Assembly: GCF_000753865.1 (NCBI RefSeq) | Contig: NZ_JQFW01000010.1 | Location: forward strand, 89,795 to 153,794 | Length of the DNA: 64,000 bases | Direction: 5' to 3' | Source of the DNA: Alteromonas sp. LOR | GTDB taxonomy: Bacteria; Pseudomonadota; Gammaproteobacteria; Enterobacterales; Alteromonadaceae | Part shown: positions 1 through 8,322 of the stretch, piece by piece | Numbering within the stretch: position 1 is the first letter of the stretch | Layout: each line of letters starts with the position of its first letter | The notes under the pieces: generated by a model | Told to the model about the DNA's origin: nothing | Seen by the model: the letters and a program-made list of their open reading frames with translations, nothing else | Databases searched by the model: none | Program-made: the position numbers and the translations under genes

Positions 1-228
1 TCGCCTTTGCATTTTGGGATAATGATGATTCTGAATCTATCAATTGGTCTTTGTACTCCTCCTGTGGGTAGCGTGCTATTCGTAGGGTGTAGCATTGGTA
101 AGGTATCTATAAGCAGCATAATGAAGCCTATTTTGCCTCTCTATGCAGCAATGCTTGTTGCACTGGCCCTTACCATTATTTTCCCCGGAATTAGCGAATT
201 TTTGCCCAAGGTTTTGGGTCTCATTTAA
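1..228 (+). CDS. TRAP transporter large permease (DctM family), C-terminal fragment
   Basis: The reading frame is open from the first base, so only the last 75 or so residues are present. They show the hydrophobic end of a DctM/DctQM large permease: an LSIGLCTPPVG segment of the type conserved in the last membrane-embedded repeat, then a long final transmembrane stretch. TRAP permeases use an ion gradient and a periplasmic DctP binding protein to import organic acids and uronates. The next gene, kduD, starts 27 bases after the stop, so uptake of an unsaturated uronate or keto-deoxyuronate is the likely role; the substrate is inferred from neighbours only. The DctP and DctQ partners would lie upstream of the window. 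Confidence 0.8.
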   Translation, partial: SPLHFGIMMILNLSIGLCTPPVGSVLFVGCSIGKVSISSIMKPILPLYAAMLVALALTIIFPGISEFLPKVLGLI

Positions 229-255
229 TTTTAAGTAAAACTTAGGAGACGTTAC

Positions 256-1029
256 GTGTCTGATTATTTAAGTAGACAATTTGGATTACACGGTAAAGTA
301 GCTGTTGTTACAGGTGCTAGTAGAGGGCTAGGGCAAGGTATTGCTCTTGCCCTAGGTGAAGCGGGGGCAACAGTAATTGCTATTGGCTCATCAACTAAAA
401 GTGTAGAGGCTACACTTAAGTTGTTGGCAGAAAAGGATATCAAATGTGCAGGTTATGGCTGTGACCAGTCCGAAACAAAGCAAATTATTGATACGGTGAG
501 TGACATTATCAAAGACCATGGTCATATAGATATTTTAGTAAATAATGCTGGCACGATTAAGCGCTCTCCAGCACACGAGTTTTCAGATGAAGATTGGAAC
601 GAAGTTATCAATGTGAATTTAAACGGTGTGTTTACTTTTTGTCGTGAAGCGGGCAAGCAAATGCTTAAACAGGGGAGCGGCAAAATTATTAACATTGCTT
701 CTCTATTGAGTTTCTCTGGTGGTATCACAGTTCCAGCTTACGCAGCGAGTAAAGGCGGTGTGGCTCAGTTAACGAAGGCACTGGCAAATGAGTGGGCAAA
801 TAAAAATATTCAAGTTAACGCAATAGCTCCTGGATATTTCGAAACAGACAATACTTACAATATTCGCCAAGACCAAGCGCGTTTTGAAAGTATAACCAGT
901 CGGATCCCAACTGAAAAATGGGGCCAGCCAGATGATCTCGGTGGCGCCGCTATTTTCCTTTCTTCACGAGCATCTTCATACGTGAACGGGCATGTACTAC
1001 TTGTTGATGGCGGCTGGATGGCACGCTAG
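256..1029 (+). CDS. kduD: 2-deoxy-D-gluconate 3-dehydrogenase / 2-keto-3-deoxygluconate oxidoreductase (SDR family)
   Basis: A 257-residue classical short-chain dehydrogenase, close to the usual KduD length. It has the nucleotide-binding glycine motif TGASRGLG at residues 19-26, NNAG at 96-99, the catalytic serine near 149 and the YxxxK pair at Tyr162 and Lys166. KduD reduces 2,5-diketo-3-deoxygluconate to 2-keto-3-deoxygluconate in the cytoplasm. The product of kduI, the next gene, is its substrate, so the two form a pathway pair fed by unsaturated uronate from lyases and GH88/GH105 enzymes. The start is GTG, chosen because an AGGAG ribosome site lies 7 bases upstream and the N-terminus then matches the family. 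The family is large, but the kduI neighbour makes the assignment firm. Confidence 0.9.
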   Translation: MSDYLSRQFGLHGKVAVVTGASRGLGQGIALALGEAGATVIAIGSSTKSVEATLKLLAEKDIKCAGYGCDQSETKQIIDTVSDIIKDHGHIDILVNNAGTIKRSPAHEFSDEDWNEVINVNLNGVFTFCREAGKQMLKQGSGKIINIASLLSFSGGITVPAYAASKGGVAQLTKALANEWANKNIQVNAIAPGYFETDNTYNIRQDQARFESITSRIPTEKWGQPDDLGGAAIFLSSRASSYVNGHVLLVDGGWMAR

Positions 1030-1074
1030 AACGAGCCATCCTATCTTTCGAACAACACATCAAATAGGCATATT

Positions 1075-1905
1075 ATGAATTTTTTGTTTTCTACTAATAA
1101 ACGCAGTTATCCAAGTATGACCAACGAGGAGTTAAGAGAAGCTTTCTTAACAGAGGGGCTTTTTACACCTGGTCATTTATCGCTTACTTACACAGATGTC
1201 GATAGGGCAGTTATCGGCGGCGCTATGCCGACGCAGTCACCCATCGAACTACCTACTCATAAAGAACTTGCGGCTGACTATTTTTGTGAGCGCCGAGAGC
1301 TGGGAATTATTAATATCGGTGGTGACGGTTCAGTTACAGTAGACGGTGAAAATTTTGACATGGCTAAAAAAGACAGCCTATATGTTACTAGAGGTAGTAA
1401 AGAGGTTATCTTATCGTCAGAGGATGCGAGTAATCCTGCAAAATATTACATGATTTCATATCCTGCGCACCGCGTAACTAAAACCGTCCATGTACCGAAA
1501 ACGATGGCAAAACAAATTGACCTCGGTTCTCAGGAGACATCAAACGAGAGAACAATATTTCAATCTATAAGACCAGGAATTGTTGATAGCTGTCAGTTAG
1601 TGATGGGGATTACTGAATTAAAAACGGGAAGTGTTTGGAACACCAAACCTCCACACACGCATTTTCGTAGAACTGAGATTTACATGTACTTCGATATTGA
1701 CCAAAGTGAACGCGTTTTTCATATGCTTGGTGAGCCAAAAGAAGTGAAAACGCTACCGCTGGCCCCTGAAGTTGCAATTGCGTCTCCGAGTTGGTCTATC
1801 CATAGTGGTGTAGGAACGACAAACTATAGCTTTATTTGGGCCATGGGTGGTGAAAACCAAGAATTTGATGATATGGACCACATTGAGATTTCATCTTTAA
1901 GCTAA
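1075..1905 (+). CDS. kduI: 5-keto-4-deoxyuronate isomerase
   Basis: A 276-residue cupin-type isomerase, nearly the length of E. coli KduI. It converts 4-deoxy-L-threo-5-hexosulose uronate, the open form of unsaturated uronates, to 2,5-diketo-3-deoxygluconate. The metal site is visible: His194 and His196 in PPHTHF, Glu201 in RRTEIYMYF, and His243 in WSIHSG. These match in spacing the zinc ligands known for the E. coli enzyme. It lies 45 bases after kduD on the same strand and is probably co-transcribed with it and the TRAP transporter. In this locus the substrate would come from the GH88 and GH105 hydrolases further downstream. A kdgK/eda pair to finish the route is not in the window. Confidence 0.95.
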   Translation: MNFLFSTNKRSYPSMTNEELREAFLTEGLFTPGHLSLTYTDVDRAVIGGAMPTQSPIELPTHKELAADYFCERRELGIINIGGDGSVTVDGENFDMAKKDSLYVTRGSKEVILSSEDASNPAKYYMISYPAHRVTKTVHVPKTMAKQIDLGSQETSNERTIFQSIRPGIVDSCQLVMGITELKTGSVWNTKPPHTHFRRTEIYMYFDIDQSERVFHMLGEPKEVKTLPLAPEVAIASPSWSIHSGVGTTNYSFIWAMGGENQEFDDMDHIEISSLS

Positions 1906-1943
1906 GTTTTAGCCTGTAAATAGCCATCAAGTAGGTCAGTTTT

Positions 1944-1985
1944 ATCAAAATCAATCATGTGATGAGTTTTTTGATTGATTTTGGT
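1944..1985. promoter_or_regulatory. Convergent pair of candidate operator sites upstream of the DeoR-family gene
   Basis: The reverse strand of 1944-1958 reads ATGATTGATTTTGAT and the forward strand of 1971-1985 reads TTGATTGATTTTGGT. Together they make a perfect 12-bp inverted repeat (1946-1957 with 1972-1983) around a 14-base spacer, 52 bases before the regulator start. The same half-site recurs upstream of several catabolic and CAZyme genes in the window, which favours an autoregulatory operator. A terminator for the kduDI operon is the alternative reading, since the stem is followed by few T residues. Confidence 0.55.
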
Positions 1986-2036
1986 TGCTTTGGTGATTAT
2001 ATTAAACGCTATAACGCCAAATAGGACAGAAAAGTA

Positions 2037-2834
2037 ATGCTTGAAAAGCAGCGACAACAGTTAATTCTAGAAGTTTTAGAAGAGTCCACCTTCGCGAGTG
2101 TTCCAGAATTGTGTAGTCAATTAGGCGCATCTGAGGCAACGATTAGACGTGATTTAAAAAAATTATCGTCTCAAAAGAAGATTAAAAAGATTAGGGGCGG
2201 TGCACAAGTTATCGATAGTGGTTCTACCTCAAATTTCTATCTTTCTGGCAATGCATTTCTGATTGATAAAGAAAAGAATGCAGATATTAAACGCGCCATT
2301 GCTAAAACTGCATGTGAACTTTGTAATGACGGTGAATCGATCATTATCAATGGTGGCAGTTCTACATACATGATGGCGGAGTTCTTGAGAGACAAAAGAT
2401 TGAATGTACTCACGAATTCATTCGTATTGGCCCAGGATTTAGTTGAAAATAGCCAGAATCAAGTGACCTTGCCAGGTGGTGAGGTATATAGAAAGCAGAG
2501 CATCATTTTAAGTTCTTTCGAGAATGATACTACACAGAACTATCGCGGCACTATGATGTTTATGGGAACGCCAGGTATCAGTAAATACGGTGTCATGGAA
2601 TCTGATCCATTGCTTATCTTGGCAGAAAAAAAGCTACGCAAGCAGGCGGATAAACTGGTTGTATTGGCTGATAGCACAAAAATTGGATTGCAAAGTAACC
2701 TTGTTTTCTGTGATTTAGAGTCTGTGGACATTGTAATCACTGACAATCGTGCTGATAAAGCGCAGTTAGACGAAATCAGAAGCTACGGTATCGAAGTTAT
2801 TGTTGTTGACGTTGAGACATTAGAAGCTGCCTAA
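2037..2834 (+). CDS. DeoR-family transcriptional regulator, likely of rhamnose/ulvan catabolism
   Basis: A 265-residue protein of the length and layout of DeoR/GlpR regulators. Residues 1-58 form the winged helix-turn-helix with the family signature (SEATIRRDL at the recognition helix, then KIRGGA). The sugar-phosphate sensor DeoRC domain fills about 75-235, with the NGGSSTYMMAEFL and DSTKIG segments that line the phosphate pocket in relatives. DeoR regulators usually repress and are released by a sugar phosphate; rhamnulose-1-phosphate or another pathway intermediate is a natural inferred candidate. The gene stands alone between kduI and the rhamnose genes, has its own terminator, and has a palindrome of two putative operators before it. 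DeoR-family regulators of rhamnose genes are known in other bacteria. Confidence 0.85.
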   Translation: MLEKQRQQLILEVLEESTFASVPELCSQLGASEATIRRDLKKLSSQKKIKKIRGGAQVIDSGSTSNFYLSGNAFLIDKEKNADIKRAIAKTACELCNDGESIIINGGSSTYMMAEFLRDKRLNVLTNSFVLAQDLVENSQNQVTLPGGEVYRKQSIILSSFENDTTQNYRGTMMFMGTPGISKYGVMESDPLLILAEKKLRKQADKLVVLADSTKIGLQSNLVFCDLESVDIVITDNRADKAQLDEIRSYGIEVIVVDVETLEAA

Positions 2835-2851
2835 TAATTAGCGTTTTCTCC

Positions 2852-2883
2852 AAAGAGGTTTCTCAGAACGTAGAAACCTCTTT
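2852..2883 (+). terminator. Rho-independent terminator after the DeoR-family gene
   Basis: A perfect 12-bp stem (AAAGAGGTTTCT with AGAAACCTCTTT) closes an 8-base loop 18 bases after the regulator stop codon. The stem ends in TTT followed by ATATT. Confidence 0.8.
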
Positions 2884-2955
2884 ATATTAAATACCCTCCT
2901 AAAACTCATGCTGCTTCCAGCATTTACTACTTAACATTAAGTAGTCGTATCAGTG

Positions 2956-2990
2956 ATTACTTTCAATCAAAAGCTTTCATTTGCAATCAT
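2956..2990 (-). promoter_or_regulatory. Tandem candidate operator sites upstream of the FGGY kinase
   Basis: On the reverse strand, 2990-2976 reads ATGATTGCAAATGAA and 2970-2956 reads TTGATTGAAAGTAAT. They are two same-orientation near matches to the ATGATTGnnnnTGRY motif, 20 bases apart (about two helical turns), 155 bases before the kinase start. The 311-base gap between the regulator and the kinase otherwise holds only the terminator described above. Confidence 0.4.
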
Positions 2991-3144
2991 TGTTTGTTAT
3001 ACATTGACTTAATAATCTAGAAGTATCTTCGAGAGCAGTCATAAGCAGCATTGCTGATAAGCGTTTGAGCTCACGCTATAGCTACAACTAACTTGACGCT
3101 CCTTTGATATTACATTCACAAGAAAATTCGGAGTTAATGCTAGA

Positions 3145-4557
3145 GTGAAAGCTGTTTTAGATATTGGTAAAACTCATATAAAACTATTGTTTGTTTCAGG
3201 CAGTGAACAAGTTGCTAGTTTCAGCTGCAAAAATGCTCCAATTGCAGGTCAGTACCCTCAGGCGGACGTAGACAGTATCTGGGATTGGATAGTAGAAACC
3301 TTGAAGTCGTGCACATATACAAAAGAGGTTGAGGGATTTGTGGTAACTACACACGGTGCCACAGCGGCACTGATTGATAGCAATGCGACAGATAGATCTA
3401 AAGCACTTGCACTTCCAATACTAGACTATGAATATCAGGGTATTGATGAATGTTCGCAACGTTACAAGGTTGAACGTCCGGACTTTAGTGAAACCTTGTC
3501 CCCACTATTGCCTGCAGGTTTGAATCTTGGGAAGCAGCTCTATTGGTTACAGGAAAAGTACCCGAAAGAATTTGCAAAGGCTAATGCTATTCTTTTGTAT
3601 CCGCAGTATTGGGCATGGAGGTTGGGGGCAGAATTAAGCGCAGAGGTGACCTCTTTAGGATGCCACACAGATTTATGGCATCCCGCTGCGCAACAATTTT
3701 CTTCTTTCACAGTTAAAAAGAAATTGGCGGAGCTATTCCCACCTATGAAGAATGCATGGGAATGCATAGGACAAATAAGCGAAGAAGTATCTAAGCAGAC
3801 TTCACTGTCTACGTTATGCAATATTTATTGCGGCATACATGATAGCAATGCGAGCTTCTTGAGATATCTAAATATCAATTCTCAATCGAGCGAGCAATTT
3901 ACTGTCATGTCTACGGGTACGTGGACTATATTAATGCAGTCTGGAGGAGACGTGAGTACTCTTCATGACAAAGTAGACACCCTAGCTAACGTAGATATCA
4001 ACGGTAACCCAGTTTCTTGTGCGAGATTTATGGGAGGTCGTGAGTACGAGCGTATTTGTACTACGCTCGGTGGCAATATAAAAATGAACCCAACAGAATC
4101 AGAAATTCAAGACGCTATAAGTCATTATTGGCGGGTTACGCCTGACTTTAGTGAGGGCAATGGCCCTTTCCCCAACTTGACGCCTCAATTGCTTTGCCCT
4201 GAAAGACCAACCGCGCCACAAGCCATAGCAACCCTATATTGCGCTCTTATGATTAATCAGCGGTTAAATGACCTCGAAGCTGTTGGAACAATTTATATTG
4301 AGGGCGCGTTCCTTAAAAACCCACTGCTCTGTCGCTTAGTTGCGCAATTGCGCTGTCATCAGCCGGTTTTCGCCTCGACTGACAATACTGGCACCGTACT
4401 AGGTGCAGCAGCGCTCATAGGCTATGAAAAACACAACCAGCATTCACTAGATTTGGAAAAGGTAGAGCCCTCCAATTTTTCTGGGCTAGACTCCTATGCT
4501 GATGAATGGATTGAATTAGTCAAAATCGCTCAAAAACAGACTCATATCAGCTTGTAA
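3145..4557 (+). CDS. FGGY-family sugar kinase, probable L-rhamnulokinase
   Basis: A 470-residue actin-fold sugar kinase. The N-terminal phosphate loop DIGKTHIKLLFV (residues 6-17) and the C-terminal adenosine segment GTVLGAAALIG mark the two FGGY domains; VMSTGTWT in the middle is the second phosphate motif. It sits directly before the fused rhamnulose-1-phosphate aldolase and the rhamnose isomerase, so phosphorylation of L-rhamnulose at C1 is the expected reaction. The start is GTG with GGAG about 11 bases upstream. The protein is diverged from E. coli RhaB, and substrates such as fuculose cannot be excluded from sequence alone. Candidate operator repeats lie upstream. Confidence 0.8.
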   Translation: MKAVLDIGKTHIKLLFVSGSEQVASFSCKNAPIAGQYPQADVDSIWDWIVETLKSCTYTKEVEGFVVTTHGATAALIDSNATDRSKALALPILDYEYQGIDECSQRYKVERPDFSETLSPLLPAGLNLGKQLYWLQEKYPKEFAKANAILLYPQYWAWRLGAELSAEVTSLGCHTDLWHPAAQQFSSFTVKKKLAELFPPMKNAWECIGQISEEVSKQTSLSTLCNIYCGIHDSNASFLRYLNINSQSSEQFTVMSTGTWTILMQSGGDVSTLHDKVDTLANVDINGNPVSCARFMGGREYERICTTLGGNIKMNPTESEIQDAISHYWRVTPDFSEGNGPFPNLTPQLLCPERPTAPQAIATLYCALMINQRLNDLEAVGTIYIEGAFLKNPLLCRLVAQLRCHQPVFASTDNTGTVLGAAALIGYEKHNQHSLDLEKVEPSNFSGLDSYADEWIELVKIAQKQTHISL

Positions 4558-4597
4558 GCTGTTTAATACTCATGATGCAGTCAAAATGAAACCAATT

Positions 4598-4612
4598 ATG
4601 ATTGAAAATGAT
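4598..4612 (+). promoter_or_regulatory. Candidate operator upstream of the aldolase/dehydrogenase gene
   Basis: ATGATTGAAAATGAT is an exact match to ATGATTGnnnnTGAT and is followed by TGACA, so the ATGATTGA unit is repeated with a 10-base period. It lies 93 bases before the aldolase/dehydrogenase start, within the 147-base gap after the kinase. Confidence 0.5.
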
Positions 4613-4704
4613 TGACACGGATTGGAAGTGGCGTGTATTGTTACCGTAATAATCAATGTTTACATTTATGAAACATATCTAACTGATAATTTTAGGACAC
4701 TGTA

Positions 4705-6897
4705 ATGGCTTTTAAACCCGATGATTACAAGCATGTTAAGTACCTTTGGAAAGATGAAGAAGCAGATAAGCTCTCACCTGTAGAGAATTTAGTATACCGC
4801 TCAAATAAGCTAGGTGAAGACCAACGAATCACCAATACTGGCGGTGGAAACACATCTGCTAAACTACTCGAAGAAGATCCCTTAACAGGCGAACAAGTAG
4901 AAGTGCTATGGGTTAAGGGCTCAGGCGGTGATTTAAGAACATCAAAAAAAGAGAACTTTTCTTCCCTTTATGCTGACAAACTCCGTGCGTTAGATAACGT
5001 TTACCAGCAATATCCGGATAAAGGGTACAAAAGCGCTGGTGAAGACAAAATGGTAGGCATGTTTAAGCATTGTAATTTCTGCTTAAACCCTCGCGCCTCA
5101 TCAATAGATACGCCTCTGCACTCAATGATTGAAGAGAAGCACGTTGATCATCTACATCCAAATGCCGTAATTTCTGTAGCATCATGTAAAGACCAAGAAG
5201 CACTCACTGCCAAAATATGGGATGGGAAATTAGCCTATGTTCCTTGGATGCGCCCTGGTTGGGAAGCAGCAAAAGTATGTGAAGATGCATATGAAGCGAA
5301 TCCGGATATATGGGGTATTCTTTTAGGTCAGCACGGTCACACTAATTGGTCTTCAGAAAGCAAAAGTTGCTACGAAACCTCATTATGGGTCATTGAAACT
5401 GCGGCGCGTTATATTGAAGAGCATGATAAAGGCGATAAAACGTTCGGTGGACAAAAAGTAGAATCTCTTGCCCAAGATAAAGCGAGAAGCCTACTCACTG
5501 ACTTTATGCCTATCGCAAGAGGAAAGCTATCTTCTAATGTTAAATACATTGGCACGCTTCAAAATGATGAGGCCACACTAAGGTTCGTCAATAGTGTTGA
5601 TGCTCCTCGTCTTGCTGAGCTTGGTACTTCCTGCCCAGACCATTTCCTAAGAACGAAAATTAAACCACTTTATATCGACTTTGATCCTAAATCAGATGCA
5701 CTTGAAGAGCTTGTTGCGAAATTTGATGCGGCGTTAGAGAAATATAGACTGGACTACACGGCATATTACGAAGCATGCAAACGTGACGACTCACCAGCAA
5801 TGCGCGATCCAAGCCCAACAGTAGTGCTAATTCCTGGCGTTGGAATGATTGCTTGGGGTAAGAACAAAAGTGAATCCCGTGTTACCGCTGAGTTCTACAA
5901 CTGTGCTATTGAGGTAATGAGAGGCGCAGAAGCAATTTCTGAATATACTGCTCTTCCTGCCCAAGAAGCATTTGATATCGAATACTGGGCTTTAGAAGAA
6001 GCCAAACTGCAAAGAATGCCAAAAGAGGCTCCTCTTGCTAGAGACGTTGTCGTTGTTATAGGTGCTGGAGACGGTATTGGTAAAGCAACAGCACATCGTG
6101 TTGCACGGGAAGGCGCGCACGTTGTCTGTGCCGATCTTCGCCTTGAAAACGCTAAAGCAACTGCAGAAGAATTAGAAGCTATTTACGGCAAGGGTATTGG
6201 GGTAGCTGGCACGGGTATTTCGTCATGTGGCCCGGCTATTGCACTTGGTGTTGATATAACCAAAAGAGAAACCGTAGAGGAATTATTTACCAATGTAACC
6301 TTAGCTTATGGCGGCATTGATAAAGTTATTGTTACTGCGGGTGTATTTATCGCAGAGGGCGCAGATTTAGCGAAAAACGATGAAGTCTTTGAGCTGAGCT
6401 TCAACGTGAACGTAAAAGGCGGCTATGTTGTGGCTTCTGAAGCGCAGAAAATCTGGGAAAAGCAGCAAATGAAAGGAAATATGGTACTCACCACAAGCGT
6501 TAACGGTGCAGTGTCTAAGAAAGGTTCACTAGCTTACGACACGAGCAAATCTGCTGCTAACCACTTAGTTCGTGAACTTGCTGTAACGTTGTCACCGCTC
6601 GTTAATGTCAACGCTCTTGCTCCTGCCACCGTAGTTCAAGGTAGCAGTATGTTCCCGCGCGACCGCGTTATATCTTCGCTGACGAAGTACGACATTCCGT
6701 TTCAAGAATCAGACTCGACTGAAAAGCTTCGTACAAACTTGGCTGAGTTTTACGCGCAAAGAACATTAACAAAGTCACCAATTACACCTGAAGATCAAGC
6801 TGAAGCAGCCTACCTACTTGTATCTGGTCAGCTTAACAAAACCACAGGTCAAATTATTAGTGTAGACGGCGGTTTGCACGAAGCCTTCCTACGCTAG
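4705..6897 (+). CDS. rhaEW: Bifunctional rhamnulose-1-phosphate aldolase / L-lactaldehyde dehydrogenase
   Basis: A 730-residue fusion. Residues 1 to about 430 are a class II aldolase/adducin domain with NTGGGNTSAKL, the metal-site histidines in HLHPNAVI and GQHGHTNW, and the DTPLHSMI segment. Residues about 448-730 are a short-chain dehydrogenase with a VIGAGDGIGKA nucleotide loop and a YDTSK active site. In known fusions of this type the first half splits L-rhamnulose-1-phosphate to dihydroxyacetone phosphate and L-lactaldehyde, and the second half oxidises the lactaldehyde to L-lactate. The length agrees with family members (about 690-730). The rhamnose isomerase gene follows after 9 bases and an L-lactate dehydrogenase after that, which fits lactate as the product. 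Confidence 0.92.
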   Translation: MAFKPDDYKHVKYLWKDEEADKLSPVENLVYRSNKLGEDQRITNTGGGNTSAKLLEEDPLTGEQVEVLWVKGSGGDLRTSKKENFSSLYADKLRALDNVYQQYPDKGYKSAGEDKMVGMFKHCNFCLNPRASSIDTPLHSMIEEKHVDHLHPNAVISVASCKDQEALTAKIWDGKLAYVPWMRPGWEAAKVCEDAYEANPDIWGILLGQHGHTNWSSESKSCYETSLWVIETAARYIEEHDKGDKTFGGQKVESLAQDKARSLLTDFMPIARGKLSSNVKYIGTLQNDEATLRFVNSVDAPRLAELGTSCPDHFLRTKIKPLYIDFDPKSDALEELVAKFDAALEKYRLDYTAYYEACKRDDSPAMRDPSPTVVLIPGVGMIAWGKNKSESRVTAEFYNCAIEVMRGAEAISEYTALPAQEAFDIEYWALEEAKLQRMPKEAPLARDVVVVIGAGDGIGKATAHRVAREGAHVVCADLRLENAKATAEELEAIYGKGIGVAGTGISSCGPAIALGVDITKRETVEELFTNVTLAYGGIDKVIVTAGVFIAEGADLAKNDEVFELSFNVNVKGGYVVASEAQKIWEKQQMKGNMVLTTSVNGAVSKKGSLAYDTSKSAANHLVRELAVTLSPLVNVNALAPATVVQGSSMFPRDRVISSLTKYDIPFQESDSTEKLRTNLAEFYAQRTLTKSPITPEDQAEAAYLLVSGQLNKTTGQIISVDGGLHEAFLR

Positions 6898-6906
6898 GAG
6901 TATATT

Positions 6907-8202
6907 ATGTTACGTAGAATAGAATCATCTTTAATTAAAGAACGAAACGAAGAACTTTATAAAGATTTAAAATCTGATTATGACGCCTTAGGTGAAAAGC
7001 TAGGTCGTGACGGTATTGATATTGAGACGTTCACAAAAGCCGCAGAGCAGTTTCAAATAGCAGTACCATCGTGGGGAACAGGTACGGGTGGAACTCGATT
7101 TGCTCGTTTTCCTCTTCAAGGCGAACCTCGCAATATTTATGAAAAGCTTGAAGACTGCTCTGTGATCAATGAGTTGTCAGGGTGCACAGACAGTGTGTCA
7201 CCTCACTTCCCATGGGACAAAGTTGACGATTTCAAAGAGCTAAAGCAGACGTCTGATGAATATGGTCTGAGTTGGGTTTCAGTCAACTCAAATACGTTCC
7301 AAGATCAGCCGGGTCAAGAAGTATCATACAAATACGGTAGCTTAAGTAATACGCAAGAGGCATCTCGAGAGCTTGCTATTCAGCATAATCTAGATTGTAT
7401 TGAATATGGGCAAGCTTTGGGAGCTAAAAGCTTAACAGTGTGGGTTGGTGATGGTTCTAATCATCCTGGACAGCAGCATTTTCAACGCGCTTTTGAACGG
7501 TATCTATCAAGCATGGAGAAGATCTATGCTGGCTTACCAAGTGATTGGGAAATGCACATCGAACATAAAATGTTTGAGCCAGCGTTTTACTCAACAGTTA
7601 TTCAAGACTGGGGTTCAAACCTACTCGCTGCAATGCACTTAGGTCCTAAGTGTAAGTCTCTTGTTGACCTAGGGCATCATGCGCCAAATACAAATATTGA
7701 GATGATAGTGTCTCGTTTAATTCAATTCAAAAAGTTGGGTGGCTTCCACTTCAATGATAGTAAATATGGCGATGATGATTTAGATAGCGGTTCACTGCAT
7801 CCCTATCAGCAGTTTCTTATTTTCAATGAATTGGTTGATGCGAAGCACCGTCAGCAAGAAGGTTTTGACCCTGCGTATATGCTAGACCAGTCGCACAATG
7901 TAACAGATCCTATCGAAAGTTTAGTGATATCCGCTATTGAAGTTCAACGCTCTTACGTGAAAGCTTTATTAGTCGACAGAGATGCCCTCTACGGACACCA
8001 GCAAGATAACGATGCAATGATGGCCTCGATGGAGCTCAAAAAAGCGTTCAATATAGATGTAACACCGATTCTTGCAATGGCTCGCTACCGTAAGTCTGCA
8101 GCAATTAACCCTATTGGAACTTATCGTTCGCTTGACTATAGAGAGTCGATGGATAAGGCGCGTCCGCGGGATCCAAACGCTACGGGCTCTGGCATTGTTT
8201 AA
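6907..8202 (+). CDS. rhaI: L-rhamnose isomerase, catabolic RhaI type
   Basis: A 431-residue TIM-barrel isomerase of the xylose-isomerase-like superfamily, matching the Pseudomonas stutzeri type rather than E. coli RhaA. It interconverts L-rhamnose and L-rhamnulose. Metal-binding acidic and histidine residues are seen in EHKMFEPAFY, LVDLGHHAPN and GGFHFNDSKYGDDDLD, as in that family. The start has a strong AGGAG site and lies 9 bases after the aldolase/dehydrogenase stop, so the two are translationally close and surely co-transcribed. The enzyme supplies rhamnulose to the kinase two genes upstream. The P. stutzeri enzyme acts on several rare sugars, so relaxed specificity is possible. Confidence 0.92.
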   Translation: MLRRIESSLIKERNEELYKDLKSDYDALGEKLGRDGIDIETFTKAAEQFQIAVPSWGTGTGGTRFARFPLQGEPRNIYEKLEDCSVINELSGCTDSVSPHFPWDKVDDFKELKQTSDEYGLSWVSVNSNTFQDQPGQEVSYKYGSLSNTQEASRELAIQHNLDCIEYGQALGAKSLTVWVGDGSNHPGQQHFQRAFERYLSSMEKIYAGLPSDWEMHIEHKMFEPAFYSTVIQDWGSNLLAAMHLGPKCKSLVDLGHHAPNTNIEMIVSRLIQFKKLGGFHFNDSKYGDDDLDSGSLHPYQQFLIFNELVDAKHRQQEGFDPAYMLDQSHNVTDPIESLVISAIEVQRSYVKALLVDRDALYGHQQDNDAMMASMELKKAFNIDVTPILAMARYRKSAAINPIGTYRSLDYRESMDKARPRDPNATGSGIV

Positions 8203-8322
8203 ACCTGAAATAAGATAGCCGCTTTCTATCTGTACTCTACAAAAAAGCGATTGAAGAAGAATAAAAAAGAACAAGAATAATAAAAATAGCTGTTGTTAAA
8301 CTATTGGAATAAGAAAACGCAT

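Noticed and set aside
1944..1985. Terminator for the kduD-kduI operon
   Set aside because: It is possible, but the arms match a motif found before many other genes and no long T run follows, so an operator is preferred.
8293..8322. TTG start for the lactate dehydrogenase
   Set aside because: It has no ribosome site and adds ten residues that are absent from the family; the ATG at 8323 fits better.
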